The notes beneath the pieces were generated by a model. That model worked only from the letters and a program-made list of their open reading frames with translations, ran no database searches and was not told the DNA's origin. Shown piece by piece: positions 36,126-44,877 of a stretch of 64,000 nucleotides of DNA. Position numbers and translations under genes: made by a program. Numbering within the stretch: position 1 is the first letter of the stretch; every line of letters starts with the position of its first letter. Origin of the DNA: Microbulbifer sp. TB1203. Lineage in GTDB: Bacteria; Pseudomonadota; Gammaproteobacteria; Pseudomonadales; Cellvibrionaceae. The stretch is taken from the NCBI RefSeq assembly GCF_030997045.1, contig NZ_CP116899.1:2119501-2183500 (forward strand), read 5' to 3'.

Positions 36126-38366
36126 ATGTTAAGAGCGATGTTGACAATTGCGCTGTCCGGCCTGTTGCTGGCCAGCCAGGCATTCGGTTCGTACAGTTGT
36201 ACGGTGTCTTCGACAAACGTCTGGGACACCGGTTACCAACTGGATATTACCGTAACCAACGACGGCCCCGATTCCATCAGCGGCTGGACGGTTCAGGCCG
36301 GTTTCAGCGAACCGGCCAACGTGACCAGCAGCTGGAACGTGACGGCGACCGGCGGCGACACCGCCTCGCCGTCGTTCACCAACTGCTGCGACTGGAACGG
36401 CAACCTGTCGCCGGGCCAGAGCAGCACCTTCGGGGTTCAGGGTACCCACGACGGCAGCTTTGAGACACCGAGCTGTTCCGGCAACGGCAGTTCAAGCAGT
36501 TCGAGCAGTTCGAGCAGTTCGAGCAGTTCGAGCAGTTCGAGCAGTTCATCATCCAGCAGCAGTTCGTCGAGCAGTTCAAGCTCGAACAGCAGCTCAGGTT
36601 CCACTTCGGGCGGTACCAATATCGCGCCCCTGGCCACGGCCAGCACCTCTTATGTCTCTTCCTGGGAGACGTTGAGCGCGGTCAACGACAACAGCAACCC
36701 GACGAACTCCAACGACAAATCCAGCGGCGCCTACGGCAATTGGGACAATCCCAATTCCACTCAGTGGGTCCAATATGACTGGTCCCAGAACTACACGTTG
36801 ACTTCATCGCAGGTGTACTGGTTCGATGATAACGGCGGCGTGCTCGTGCCCACCACCGCCTACATGGAATACTGGAACGGCAGTTCCTGGGTGACCATTG
36901 GCGACGTGCCGCTGGCCGAAGATGCATTCAATACGATTTTTATCGACAACGTCACCACCAACCGCCTGCGGGTCTCGATGCTCAACACCAGCCAGTCGAC
37001 GGGCATTCTTGAATGGCGGGTGTCCGGTACGCCGGCGGGAACAAGCTCTTCTTCCAGTAGCTCGTCGTCGAGCAGCAGCTCTTCCAGCTCCTCCGGCAGT
37101 GCCTACACCCCGGTCACCACGGAGTACGTGTATCGCGACATCACCACCGACAATGCATTGTTCCAGGACTCGGAGCATTTCCGCGTCTACTACGGGACCG
37201 ACGGCCGCGACGCCGGGGGCATAGTGGGACACAACAGCCAGGCACAGGTGACACAGGTACTGGACTTCCTGGAAGCCGCCTACGACTACTGGATGGTGGA
37301 ACGCGGTTTCCGCTCACCCGGCCGGCCGGTAAATGGCCGTCCGGGCGGTCCGTTCAAGATGAATGTCTATTCGACGGTGGACCTGAACGCTGCCGGCGCC
37401 ATGGGTTATGACTTCAACGCAGGGCTACCCTATCTTGTCGTACACACCAACTCGATAGGCAGCCCCAACGTTTATGTCCATGAGTTTGGCCACTCCATCA
37501 CGCTGTCCGAGTACAACTGGGTGGACAAGGGCAATACCGGCGCCTGGTGGGAAACCACCGCCAATTGGCATACGGACGACTTCGTGGCATTTGCGCCGCA
37601 GTACGGCCCGGTCGCCCAGCGCTACGACCGACCGGCGACGAGCACGATCATCAATCTGGATGCCGTGATCGGCCGCTCGTACCTGACGCTCGTTCACGCG
37701 GATAATCTTTACGAAGCCTGGCCGTTCCTGACTTACCTCAACAACAATCCGGACGGCTACACGGGTTTCGGTCAGAGCGCCGTGAGCACCATGTACCGCT
37801 CCCACCAGGGCAACGAAACGCCGCTGCATACGATCGCACGCATGACGTCGACACCTTGGCAGCAGGTGGTGGCCTCTTACTGGGCCCGCATGGCCTATCT
37901 GGATATCGGCCATCCGCTGGCACAGCAGCGCCTGATGAACGTCATCAACAACAGCGTCTTCCGGCAGCGGGCCTACCGCAACCTGACTTCCAGCGGAAAC
38001 TCGTTCTACAGGGTCATCGGGTCGCGGCAACCGATGTACGGCGGCAGCAATCTTATCCCACTGACAGTCACTGGCGACGGCAACGTCAGTTTCGAGATCA
38101 CCAATCTTGGCAATGGCCTGCCGGAGAGCAATTTCACGGCGACGGTTGCAATTCGCTCGACGTCCGGCAACGTGCGTTACGAAGAACTACCGTCCGGAAA
38201 CGGCTCGGTGTTCGTCAACGGCAACGAGGAAGCCACCCTGGTGGTTGCCAATACACCGGACACCTTGTATACCTATAATGCGTTTGAAAGCGAAGGTAAT
38301 GATCCGGAAATCAGGGGACTGGACTACCAGGTACAGATTATCGGTGCACAGCCCCGTGACTTATAA
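36126..38366 (+). CDS. Secreted CBM2 + F5/8-type + DUF6055-like putative metallohydrolase (HEFGH)
   Basis: The 746-residue modular protein has a signal peptide to about residue 20 and a CBM2 (SCTVSSTNVWDTGYQLDITV to GTHDGSFETPSC). A poly-Ser linker is followed by an F5/8 type C/CBM32-like domain (about residues 160-300, NIAPLATASTSYVSSWE to ILEWRVSG) and a second Ser linker. The last 400 residues begin SEHFRVYYGTDGRDAGGI and contain VYVHEFGHSITLSEYNW, a zinc-type HExxH at residues 452-456, then WWETTANW. This resembles DUF6055 proteins of polysaccharide degraders; the activity is not established, and a metallopeptidase or polysaccharide esterase is possible. It lies 168 bases after the expansin in the same direction. 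Confidence 0.75.
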   Translation: MLRAMLTIALSGLLLASQAFGSYSCTVSSTNVWDTGYQLDITVTNDGPDSISGWTVQAGFSEPANVTSSWNVTATGGDTASPSFTNCCDWNGNLSPGQSSTFGVQGTHDGSFETPSCSGNGSSSSSSSSSSSSSSSSSSSSSSSSSSSSSSSSNSSSGSTSGGTNIAPLATASTSYVSSWETLSAVNDNSNPTNSNDKSSGAYGNWDNPNSTQWVQYDWSQNYTLTSSQVYWFDDNGGVLVPTTAYMEYWNGSSWVTIGDVPLAEDAFNTIFIDNVTTNRLRVSMLNTSQSTGILEWRVSGTPAGTSSSSSSSSSSSSSSSSSGSAYTPVTTEYVYRDITTDNALFQDSEHFRVYYGTDGRDAGGIVGHNSQAQVTQVLDFLEAAYDYWMVERGFRSPGRPVNGRPGGPFKMNVYSTVDLNAAGAMGYDFNAGLPYLVVHTNSIGSPNVYVHEFGHSITLSEYNWVDKGNTGAWWETTANWHTDDFVAFAPQYGPVAQRYDRPATSTIINLDAVIGRSYLTLVHADNLYEAWPFLTYLNNNPDGYTGFGQSAVSTMYRSHQGNETPLHTIARMTSTPWQQVVASYWARMAYLDIGHPLAQQRLMNVINNSVFRQRAYRNLTSSGNSFYRVIGSRQPMYGGSNLIPLTVTGDGNVSFEITNLGNGLPESNFTATVAIRSTSGNVRYEELPSGNGSVFVNGNEEATLVVANTPDTLYTYNAFESEGNDPEIRGLDYQVQIIGAQPRDL

Positions 38367-38392
38367 GTAGTTTGCCAACGGCATAAAACGAA

Positions 38393-38424
38393 AGCCCGGA
38401 GAAAACTTTCCTCCGGGCTTTTTT
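38393..38424 (+). terminator. Intrinsic terminator of the CBM2/DUF6055-like gene
   Basis: AGCCCGGAG (38393-38401) pairs perfectly with CTCCGGGCT (38411-38419) and is followed by a run of T. It lies 27 bases past the stop codon and ends the plus-strand expansin unit. On the minus strand the upstream A-run may also help to end the NTF2-like gene. Confidence 0.8.
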
Positions 38425-38447
38425 ATCGGAAGGCCAGTGTATCTTCT

Positions 38448-38999
38448 TTACTCGATTGCCCGCTTGATGAGGCTGTTGGATGGCTCACATGAAGGATCGA
38501 GAACTTTGCGGGAGGTCTCGATCCCCCTCACGGGCAGTTGCTCCACATCGATCAAACCGACCTGCTCAAGTACGGAAGCCTGGTCCCAGTAGATACGCTC
38601 ACCCGCGATCTTTCCATCCTCGAACTGCACAACGACGATGATGGCAATTTCGACGCGTTTACCCGTGGGCTGGACGCCGGGGAGAATCCACGGCATCTCG
38701 ATAGTGTGGGTAAACTTGTGAATCAGTTCGTCCACGATCCGGTCGTCTCCGACTGTGCGAGCGACCGGCACGGACTCGGTATCCGGTGGATTATCCGGGA
38801 TAAAATAAGTGCTGTAGAAGTGGCGCACCTCACTTGAGCCGACACCGCCCGTCATTACAGGGACATTATTGACGAAGGGATTCGACGTCATCGTCGCCAT
38901 GGTGGCGTCGATATTTTTCTGCTCAAACTCGGCGGCCGTATGCCGCTCCCACATCTCGACCATCGCCTGTTGTTTTCGGGTAAGATTATTACTATCCAT
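38448..38999 (-). CDS. NTF2/SnoaL-like fold protein
   Basis: The 183-residue cytoplasmic protein has an N-terminal helix (WERHTAAEFEQKNIDATMATM), then SNPFVNNVPVMTGG and later strands (IAIIVVVQFEDGKIAGERIYWDQASVLEQVGLI). That is the layout of the SnoaL/NTF2 cone fold with its typical GKIxxExxYWDxASVLxQxG end. Members include cyclases, hydratases and carrier-type proteins, so the function is not predictable. GGAGG lies upstream of the ATG. It converges with the DUF6055-like gene. Confidence 0.75.
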   Translation of the reverse strand: MDSNNLTRKQQAMVEMWERHTAAEFEQKNIDATMATMTSNPFVNNVPVMTGGVGSSEVRHFYSTYFIPDNPPDTESVPVARTVGDDRIVDELIHKFTHTIEMPWILPGVQPTGKRVEIAIIVVVQFEDGKIAGERIYWDQASVLEQVGLIDVEQLPVRGIETSRKVLDPSCEPSNSLIKRAIE

Positions 39000-39140
39000 G
39001 ATTTTCCGTCCCTCCTTCGATTATTAGCGACATGGCAGCCGACTATCCGCCAGGAACACAAACCTGATTCGCGCCATGGTTTTCCACCAGTCACGCTTGT
39101 TTCCTTTCCGTTGTTTCAAAACTGGAATTTGTATTGTAGC

Positions 39141-39235
39141 CTCAAAGCCAGTATCTCCCGTCTCATACTTCAGCTGGGACAACCAAGCAAGATTCCAATT
39201 AAAACCAGGAAACATCCAACCTATGGAAAACACAG
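39141..39235. repeat. Diverged repeat E, copy 1 (upstream of the NTF2-like gene)
   Basis: The stretch with TATCTCCCGTCTCATACTTC, GCTGGGACAA and CCAGGAAACATCCAA resembles 62918-63008 (CATCTCCCGCCTCATATCTC, ACTGGGACAA, CCAGAAAACATCAAG) in order and orientation. Both lie upstream of small minus-strand genes. Nothing else was recognised in the 39000-39486 spacer. Confidence 0.45.
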
Positions 39236-39486
39236 CGAGCGGGTGCCTGGTGGCGCCAACCGGAGAGAGAAGGCGGCGAAATTTACAAGTAGTACATGAG
39301 TATGTGAGGCACTTCCGTGCGCCTCACCTGAGGTTGCTCGTCTTTCCGATCCCGGACGAAAGGGTCCGGTCAGCGTCGAACGTGCCAGGAACGTGCAGTA
39401 GCTTTTGCGAGGTACCTAAAGCGCCTTGGAAAGAAGGAGGCTGTCGCCCTCTTCATTAACACCCGACATACCTCGCGGCACGAAGG

Positions 39487-41523
39487 TTAAGGTGCGACTT
39501 CGGTAAAAGTCGCATCGGCTTTGAATAACGAACTCGACCCGCTTTCCGCATACAAATTATAACTACGGTGACGTAGATATCTTTCTGCATCCGTCCACAT
39601 TTGATAGGATGATTTCTGGGCATCCGCCAACCCCGCCACCCGGCGGAAGGTGGCGTCACCTGCGAAAGTTACCGTATCATCGTTCGAATCCAGCCAAATT
39701 TCTCCATTGGAGCGAACCCGCAGGAAGCGCCCGGGGTAATTCTCGGACTCGAAAGAAACGCCCCTCGAATCAGCCAGTCCGCTAACCATCCTGAACTCGG
39801 AGTCTTCTACTGGAGATACATTGGGATCAATTTTCGCACGATAACCACTGTGTCGAATAAAGCGATCCGGAAAGTTATACGATTGCAAGCGGGCGTCTAC
39901 CGATATCGGCTCTAGCCTCCATTTCTGGTTACCGCCAAGCAAATAACCCCACTGGTGTATAAGGGCTCCATCTGCAGCGGAGATGGCTTCCACGTCGGCC
40001 GGCTTGTTGCTATGCACTGGAGTGATACGGTGATAGCCGTCGCCTACGGGAATAAAAGCAAATTTCTGGTTGTCCCCGCCATGATAGCCCCACAATTGAA
40101 ATTTAGCGCCATGATCTTTGGACATTTTTGCCACATCCAAGGCACGTCCGCTCTTTACATTTTTCACGCTGTATTGACCACCATCAAGATGAGTCAGGAT
40201 CCACTGCTGATTGGCTCCCCCATCATAGGACCACTGCGTAATACTTGCACCATCTGATGTTCCGTCTGCATTCATAGCCTTGCCGGAATGGCTCACAATG
40301 AAACGATAAGTGCCGCCCGGAATATTTCCGCCGGGAAGAGCGGCCGTTCCGCCACTGCCCGCAGGCCGGGTATAGAGAAGCGTTCCAAATCCGGGTTGGT
40401 CGAACGTCGAAGCATGGTCGCCGTGTGAGGTCGGACCGCCCTCCGGTCTCACCAGCTGCGCACGTGCGGCAATATTGGGAACCGACAGTCCCCTGCGGTT
40501 TGCGTAATGGTTGTAAATCATTTCCCAAACCGGACGCATTTCACTGCGCTGCTTGCTGGAAATCTCCGATTCCGTCCGAACGGCGGTTTGGTAGGTGGTA
40601 TAGGGTACATCCTCACCATTGTTATATTTGGCAACGTACTCGGCGGCGCGCAGGAAACGATTGTTTGCCCATCCGTACAAGTCGTCGCCTTGATTCCAGG
40701 CCATCTCCGCTATTGAGGCCATTAATCCGATGCCCATCTTTGTGTGCGCCTGGTCGCGCCCGGACTCCTCCCACTGTGCAAGACCACCCGTGTGCAAGAA
40801 TGGAATTGCGTTATAGATGGAACCGTTTCCAGCACCGTGTTTAAAGTACTCGATTCCGATATCATAGAGATCCTGGCGGTCCGAAAAAATTCCGATCGCG
40901 ACCGTCGCCGCCATATTGCACAGATCCCAGTTCGCCCTGTAATTCTGGATATGTGCGTCGTTGTGATCATCGCCGAATTCATTAGCAATAAGGAAACGCT
41001 CGTTAAGCGGCTTGTAAAATACATTCAACAGCATATCTTGCATCTGAGCCACATCGAAACCGGGATAGTCCCGCATAATCTCAGCTGTGTTAGCCAGTTG
41101 GTATCCGAAAATTCCGGCAGCCAAATAGCGGTCGGCGTTACCGGTGACCGTCGTAAGCATGGACGACCAGGCGTTAAGGATGTCACGGGCCGTGTCGCCG
41201 TTAGCTGTGTTGCCTGTGATTTTCCACAGCAAGGCATTCTGGTATGCGCGGGCGACATCGATGTACAACAAGGCTACATTATCGCCAGTGCCGCCGCGAA
41301 TGATCGTATCCGTAGCACGCGGGGTCCAATCGGATGATGAAAGCGAGCTGTTGGCCAGTTGGTTATAACCGTCCAGATACGGTTGTGTGCCCGCGTTAAC
41401 CATCTGACTCATCCGATCGAAATCAGCTTGAGTGTGCAGGATTCCAGGGTGCTCGAAGGCAGCATATCCTCTCGTGCCTCCTAATAGGCATATAACAAAA
41501 GTGAACGCTAATAGTTTCTTCAT
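39487..41523 (-). CDS. Alginate-lyase-like secreted enzyme with ricin-type and AbfB lectin modules
   Basis: The 678-residue protein has a signal peptide (LLAFTFVICLLGGTRGYA). The catalytic region (about residues 25-360) is an alginate-lyase-fold alpha-barrel: HPGILHTQADFDRM, ADRYLAAGIFGYQLANTAEI, HIQNYRANWDLCNMA and TGGLAQWEESGRDQAHT. A ricin-type beta-trefoil follows (about 395-545; repeats NQQWILTHL, NQKFAFIPV, NQKWRLEPI), and then an AbfB/CBM42-like trefoil (RFIRHSGYRAKIDPN, GRFLRVRSNGEIWLDSND, RYLRHRSYNLYAES). The combination with AbfB is common in actinobacteria. The substrate could be alginate or another uronan. No operon partner is seen. Confidence 0.85.
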   Translation of the reverse strand: MKKLLAFTFVICLLGGTRGYAAFEHPGILHTQADFDRMSQMVNAGTQPYLDGYNQLANSSLSSSDWTPRATDTIIRGGTGDNVALLYIDVARAYQNALLWKITGNTANGDTARDILNAWSSMLTTVTGNADRYLAAGIFGYQLANTAEIMRDYPGFDVAQMQDMLLNVFYKPLNERFLIANEFGDDHNDAHIQNYRANWDLCNMAATVAIGIFSDRQDLYDIGIEYFKHGAGNGSIYNAIPFLHTGGLAQWEESGRDQAHTKMGIGLMASIAEMAWNQGDDLYGWANNRFLRAAEYVAKYNNGEDVPYTTYQTAVRTESEISSKQRSEMRPVWEMIYNHYANRRGLSVPNIAARAQLVRPEGGPTSHGDHASTFDQPGFGTLLYTRPAGSGGTAALPGGNIPGGTYRFIVSHSGKAMNADGTSDGASITQWSYDGGANQQWILTHLDGGQYSVKNVKSGRALDVAKMSKDHGAKFQLWGYHGGDNQKFAFIPVGDGYHRITPVHSNKPADVEAISAADGALIHQWGYLLGGNQKWRLEPISVDARLQSYNFPDRFIRHSGYRAKIDPNVSPVEDSEFRMVSGLADSRGVSFESENYPGRFLRVRSNGEIWLDSNDDTVTFAGDATFRRVAGLADAQKSSYQMWTDAERYLRHRSYNLYAESGSSSLFKADATFTEVAP

Positions 41524-41970
41524 CTCTAATCATCTCCGCTGAGCTGTAAACACAAGGCAGAGCTGGGGCTAAAGTTATTTCTATAATTGCCCAACTTGCT
41601 TGAACTAAGAAGTGGATGCCGGATACAGCATGCAGTGCCGGGGCACGGAGAAGGACACCCACGGATTTATTACAACATATTTATCATATATATAGTGGGC
41701 ACCTGTCACATATTTCTCCTTATTGATCAGGCGCAGCCTGTTTAGGAAGATCGTCCAATATTTCTCACTTAGTTAGATAATTTTCCTATTAAAGGTCCAC
41801 TATTCAGTTGCAAATGAACGTTGGCGCAGATTGATATCAAAACAACGATGCGGAGAAGTTGCCCAAAAACGACGACCAACAAATCACCCGCCAGGCGGAC
41901 GGTGATGCCCGTGTCGCGGCTCTTCGGCAAGCTATTATCAGGCTAAAAATTGGACATCTTTAACGCCTCT
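41524..41970. other. Intergenic spacer with no recognised feature
   Basis: This is 447 bases, AT-richer than the flanking genes. I see no convincing gene, repeat or terminator. It separates the alginate-lyase-like gene from the DUF6632-like gene. Confidence 0.5.
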
Positions 41971-42360
41971 TTATGTAGTTTTTGAACCTTGGCGTGGAGT
42001 AAGAACTGCCAACACCACAGCTACCACTATCAACGCTGGAACATCACCCAACAGGTGTCCAATATGCTGTGGATCAACGAGAGCCTGCACGGCCATGATC
42101 CCTCCATGCACGATACTCGACCAGACAGTGAACCAAATAAGGCTTAAGTGTGCCATTGGATTACGCGAAGCAATAATCAGGAATACGCCAAGCGTCGCAT
42201 AGATCCCGAGAATCATTTGGAGGTACTCCGATCGGCCTCCTGTATGCCAAGACCAACCGGAAGGCCATAGGATAGTGAGAGGCCATATACCGAAAATAAA
42301 AACAAGCCCTACGACTATAAGAGCGATGCGTAAGAATTTTATGCGATTGGCTTCATCCAT
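41971..42360 (-). CDS. DUF6632-like small membrane protein
   Basis: The 129-residue protein has four predicted membrane helices (LRIALIVVGLVFIFGIWPLT; MILGIYATLGVFLIIASR; LIWFTVWSSIVHGGIMAV; LIVVAVVLAV). The motif GIYATLGVFL...RNP...SLIWFTVWSSIVHG is typical of DUF6632 proteins as I recall; the function is unknown. The start at 42360 follows AAGGAG by 6 bases; the longer frame upstream to 42573 is not supported. It is the last gene of a minus-strand set with the DUF305-type and PQQ-type genes. Confidence 0.7.
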   Translation of the reverse strand: MDEANRIKFLRIALIVVGLVFIFGIWPLTILWPSGWSWHTGGRSEYLQMILGIYATLGVFLIIASRNPMAHLSLIWFTVWSSIVHGGIMAVQALVDPQHIGHLLGDVPALIVVAVVLAVLTPRQGSKTT

Positions 42361-42476
42361 GTTTTTCTCCTTCATATCCCACTTATAGACTGTAAGATTG
42401 ATATCCCGAGCATCGATCTGGATTGGGCCATCCCAGGTGGCGCCAAGTTGCAATGTTGATGCTATTTTTCCACCCA

Positions 42477-43016
42477 CTATTCGGGCGTGCCGGAGAACTC
42501 CGGAACCGGTCTCGCGTCCGCCTCTGCCTGGCTGACAGCCACTCCATTGGCCCTGATATCGGCGATCAGCCACTCCATCTCCTTAATTTCCCTGCGCTGT
42601 GCCTTGATGATCTTATCTGCAAGTTCCCGGACTCGAGGGTCCTCAATCCGCGCGCGTTCACTGGTCAGGATAGCGATCGAGTGATGTGGAATCATGCCTT
42701 CCATATAGTCCACTCCGCTAACCGTTGTCTGGCTACGCACCAGCCACACAGCGGACAGGAACAGCAGGCCGGCACCAAAAAAAATCGTCATGTTAACCTT
42801 ACTGCTCTTATACATACCCTGCATGAACACCAGCATTATCGCGATCATTGCGGCACCCATAATAAACGTCATAAACAGCCGCGTTTCACTGAACCACGCA
42901 TGGTCGAAAATCTGGTAGGAATTCAAATACATCAAGACAAACATCGCGACCATCGCAGTCCCGATCATCGCAAAAAACTTCGTGTAACTCCCGTGTGCAC
43001 CTTGATTATTTCCCAT
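42477..43016 (-). CDS. DUF305-type membrane protein
   Basis: The 179-residue protein has three to four N-terminal membrane helices (residues about 12-95). The C-terminal half then carries DYMEGMIPHHSIAILTSERA and IIKAQRREIKEMEWLIADI, the four-helix DUF305 pattern with its conserved MIPHH and QxxEIxxM. DUF305 proteins often accompany copper or other metal-handling loci. The ATG at 43016 has GGAG 8 bases upstream. It is followed by the DUF6632-like gene and preceded by the PQQ-type dehydrogenase gene. Confidence 0.8.
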   Translation of the reverse strand: MGNNQGAHGSYTKFFAMIGTAMVAMFVLMYLNSYQIFDHAWFSETRLFMTFIMGAAMIAIMLVFMQGMYKSSKVNMTIFFGAGLLFLSAVWLVRSQTTVSGVDYMEGMIPHHSIAILTSERARIEDPRVRELADKIIKAQRREIKEMEWLIADIRANGVAVSQAEADARPVPEFSGTPE

Positions 43017-43175
43017 GGCATTGATCTCCAAAGTTCGGTAAGGAAGCAGGAAAGCTTCAAGGATGTTCTTACCCTTACTGGTTAACCCTCTTGACCTGGC
43101 TGATCTCTCCGCACACCAGGGGCGTTGATGCCAGCGCGACCGATGCGGACTACTCCAGGGCATACTCCGACGCTA

Positions 43176-44483
43176 TCAGCGTGCGCGACTCACCCGCCAG
43201 ATGACATTGCCCACATCGTCCGCCACCAGCAATCCGCCCCGCTGGTCAATCGCCACTCCCACCGGCCTGCCGAATGCCTCGCCATCCGCGCTGATAAACC
43301 CGCTCAGCACATCCACCGGCTCACCGGCAGGCATGCCGTCTTCAAAGGGCACGAATATCACCTTGTAGCCGCTGCGGGGTTTGCGATTCCAGGAGCCATG
43401 CTGGCCGACGAACATGCCGTTGCGGAAAAGTCCGGGCAGTGAATTGCCTTCGGCTGCGGCCAGGCCCAGCGAAGCGGTATGCGGTCCCAGGGCGTAATCG
43501 GGGACAATGGCACTGGCAACCAAGTCAGGGCGTTGTGGCTCGACCCGCTTATCCAGATGTTGACCGAAGTAACTGAATGGCCAGCCGTAGAAGCCGCCGT
43601 CCCGCACGGAGGTCATGTAATCCGGCACCAAGTCGCTACCTAGAGCATCGCGCTCGTTGACCGCCACCCAGAGTTCACCACTGTCGGGTTGCCAGGCCAG
43701 GCCGACCGGATTGCGCAGCCCCGAGGCAAAGATGCGATAACCGCCGGTTCGGGGGTCGATCTCCCAGATGGCAGCGCGCCCCTGCTCCTTTTCCAGGCCA
43801 TACTCGCCTACGTTGCTGTCCGATCCCACTCCCACATAGAGCCTGCTACCGTCGGGGCTGGCGATCAGGCTTTTGGTCCAGTGCTGATTGATGGGCCCGG
43901 CGGGCAACCCGACGATCACTTCCCCCGGTGCGGTGATTCGGGTTTGGCCCACCTCGTAAGGAAAGCGCAGCAGAGCATCGGTATTGGCCACGTAGAAATC
44001 GTTGCCGACCAGCGCCATGCCGAAGGGTGAATGCAATCCCCCGAGGAACACCGAACGCCGATCCGCCACGCCATCGCCGTCGGTATCACGCAGCAGGGTA
44101 ATGCGATTGGCGCTCTTGCCGCCCGAACCGGCCTTTTTCATCATCAGGCCGGCAATCCACGCCCTCAGCCCTCCCCCTTTCTTGGGAGGTCTGTTGGTTT
44201 CTGCGACCAGTACATCGCCGTTGGGTAGCACATAAAGCCAGCGAGGGTGATCGAGTCCCCAGGCGAACGCCACCACCGCGGTACCGGTGGCCGAGTATGG
44301 TTTGGCCCCTCCGGGCCAGCCCTTGGCCGGCGCGATATTCACCGTCGGGATCAAAGATTCCCTGGGCGGTGGCAATACGGGGTTCGGACCGGTTCCTGCG
44401 GAGACCGGCAGGCGGGCCATTTCACTACAAGCGGCCAGTGTCAGCGCGAAGCAGATAAAAGCAACCGGGCGGTGCAGGTACAT
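43176..44483 (-). CDS. PQQ-dependent sugar dehydrogenase-like lipoprotein (sorbosone dehydrogenase family)
   Basis: The 435-residue lipoprotein (lipobox LTLAACS, Cys near residue 19) has a six-bladed propeller of the soluble glucose/L-sorbosone dehydrogenase type. Blocks include HPRWLYVLPNGDVLVAETN, RDTDGDGVADRR, SPFGMALVGNDFYVANTDALLRFPY, SLIASPDGSRLYVGVGSDSN, IFASGLRNPVGLAWQPDSGELWVAVNERD and GQHGSWNRKPRSGYKVIFVPF. It is expected to oxidise a sugar or aldehyde in the periplasm with PQQ; no PQQ biosynthesis genes are in the window. It heads the PQQ-DUF305-DUF6632 set. Confidence 0.85.
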   Translation of the reverse strand: MYLHRPVAFICFALTLAACSEMARLPVSAGTGPNPVLPPPRESLIPTVNIAPAKGWPGGAKPYSATGTAVVAFAWGLDHPRWLYVLPNGDVLVAETNRPPKKGGGLRAWIAGLMMKKAGSGGKSANRITLLRDTDGDGVADRRSVFLGGLHSPFGMALVGNDFYVANTDALLRFPYEVGQTRITAPGEVIVGLPAGPINQHWTKSLIASPDGSRLYVGVGSDSNVGEYGLEKEQGRAAIWEIDPRTGGYRIFASGLRNPVGLAWQPDSGELWVAVNERDALGSDLVPDYMTSVRDGGFYGWPFSYFGQHLDKRVEPQRPDLVASAIVPDYALGPHTASLGLAAAEGNSLPGLFRNGMFVGQHGSWNRKPRSGYKVIFVPFEDGMPAGEPVDVLSGFISADGEAFGRPVGVAIDQRGGLLVADDVGNVIWRVSRAR

Positions 44484-44610
44484 AACGATATCCTTTTCAA
44501 ATTATCCTGGTGCGCTGCCCCATCAGCCGATGCCGCGTGCCGGCATCCGCCAACGCAGCACTTATCCCTGTAATTCAAAGCATCAGGCTGCCGTCTTCGG
44601 TGAGACCCGG

Positions 44611-44711
44611 CTACTTTTCGGGCAGGTAGGCCGGGAGCCTGGCCGGCGGCCTGGAAACATCGTAGACCACCCGAGAGATATTCTCGATTTCATTGATAAT
44701 TCTGACCGCCG
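44611..44711 (-). pseudogene. Fragment resembling the 3-prime end of guaA (GMP synthase)
   Basis: In one minus-strand frame the bases at 44641-44703 encode RIINEIENISRVVYDVSRPP. This closely follows the highly conserved C-terminus of GMP synthase (pattern R-I-x-N-E-x-x-x-I-N-R-V-x-Y-D-x-S-x-K-P-P), and the frame continues to a TAG at 44613-44611. No further guaA sequence lies upstream (a stop follows after about 25 unrelated codons), so it is only a tail. The 3-prime end of guaA is a known integration site for genomic islands, so this may be a relic attachment site. The rest of the 44484-44877 spacer shows no gene. The match is from memory of the family and should be searched. Confidence 0.5.
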
Positions 44712-44877
44712 TAGATGACGGGAATTGCCTGGAGTAATTTGATGCTGCGAAGCTGGCCAACGGCTGGGCACATGGATGTGCCCATTACAAATGCAAGAGC
44801 AGCCTTCTGCCATGGCGATCACAGCAGGCTACAAGAAGGGTTCGGCTTAATTCAGTGCCACTCAGGAAGGCAACCGC

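Noticed and set aside
36480..36600. Tandem TTCGAGCAG-type repeats
   Set aside because: These are coding poly-Ser linker of the CBM2/DUF6055-like protein, not an independent repeat element.
44584..44822. A 79-codon minus-strand frame in the spacer (MIAMAEGCSC...)
   Set aside because: No ribosome site or family signal. The neighbouring frame, with the guaA-like tail, explains the only recognisable protein sequence there.
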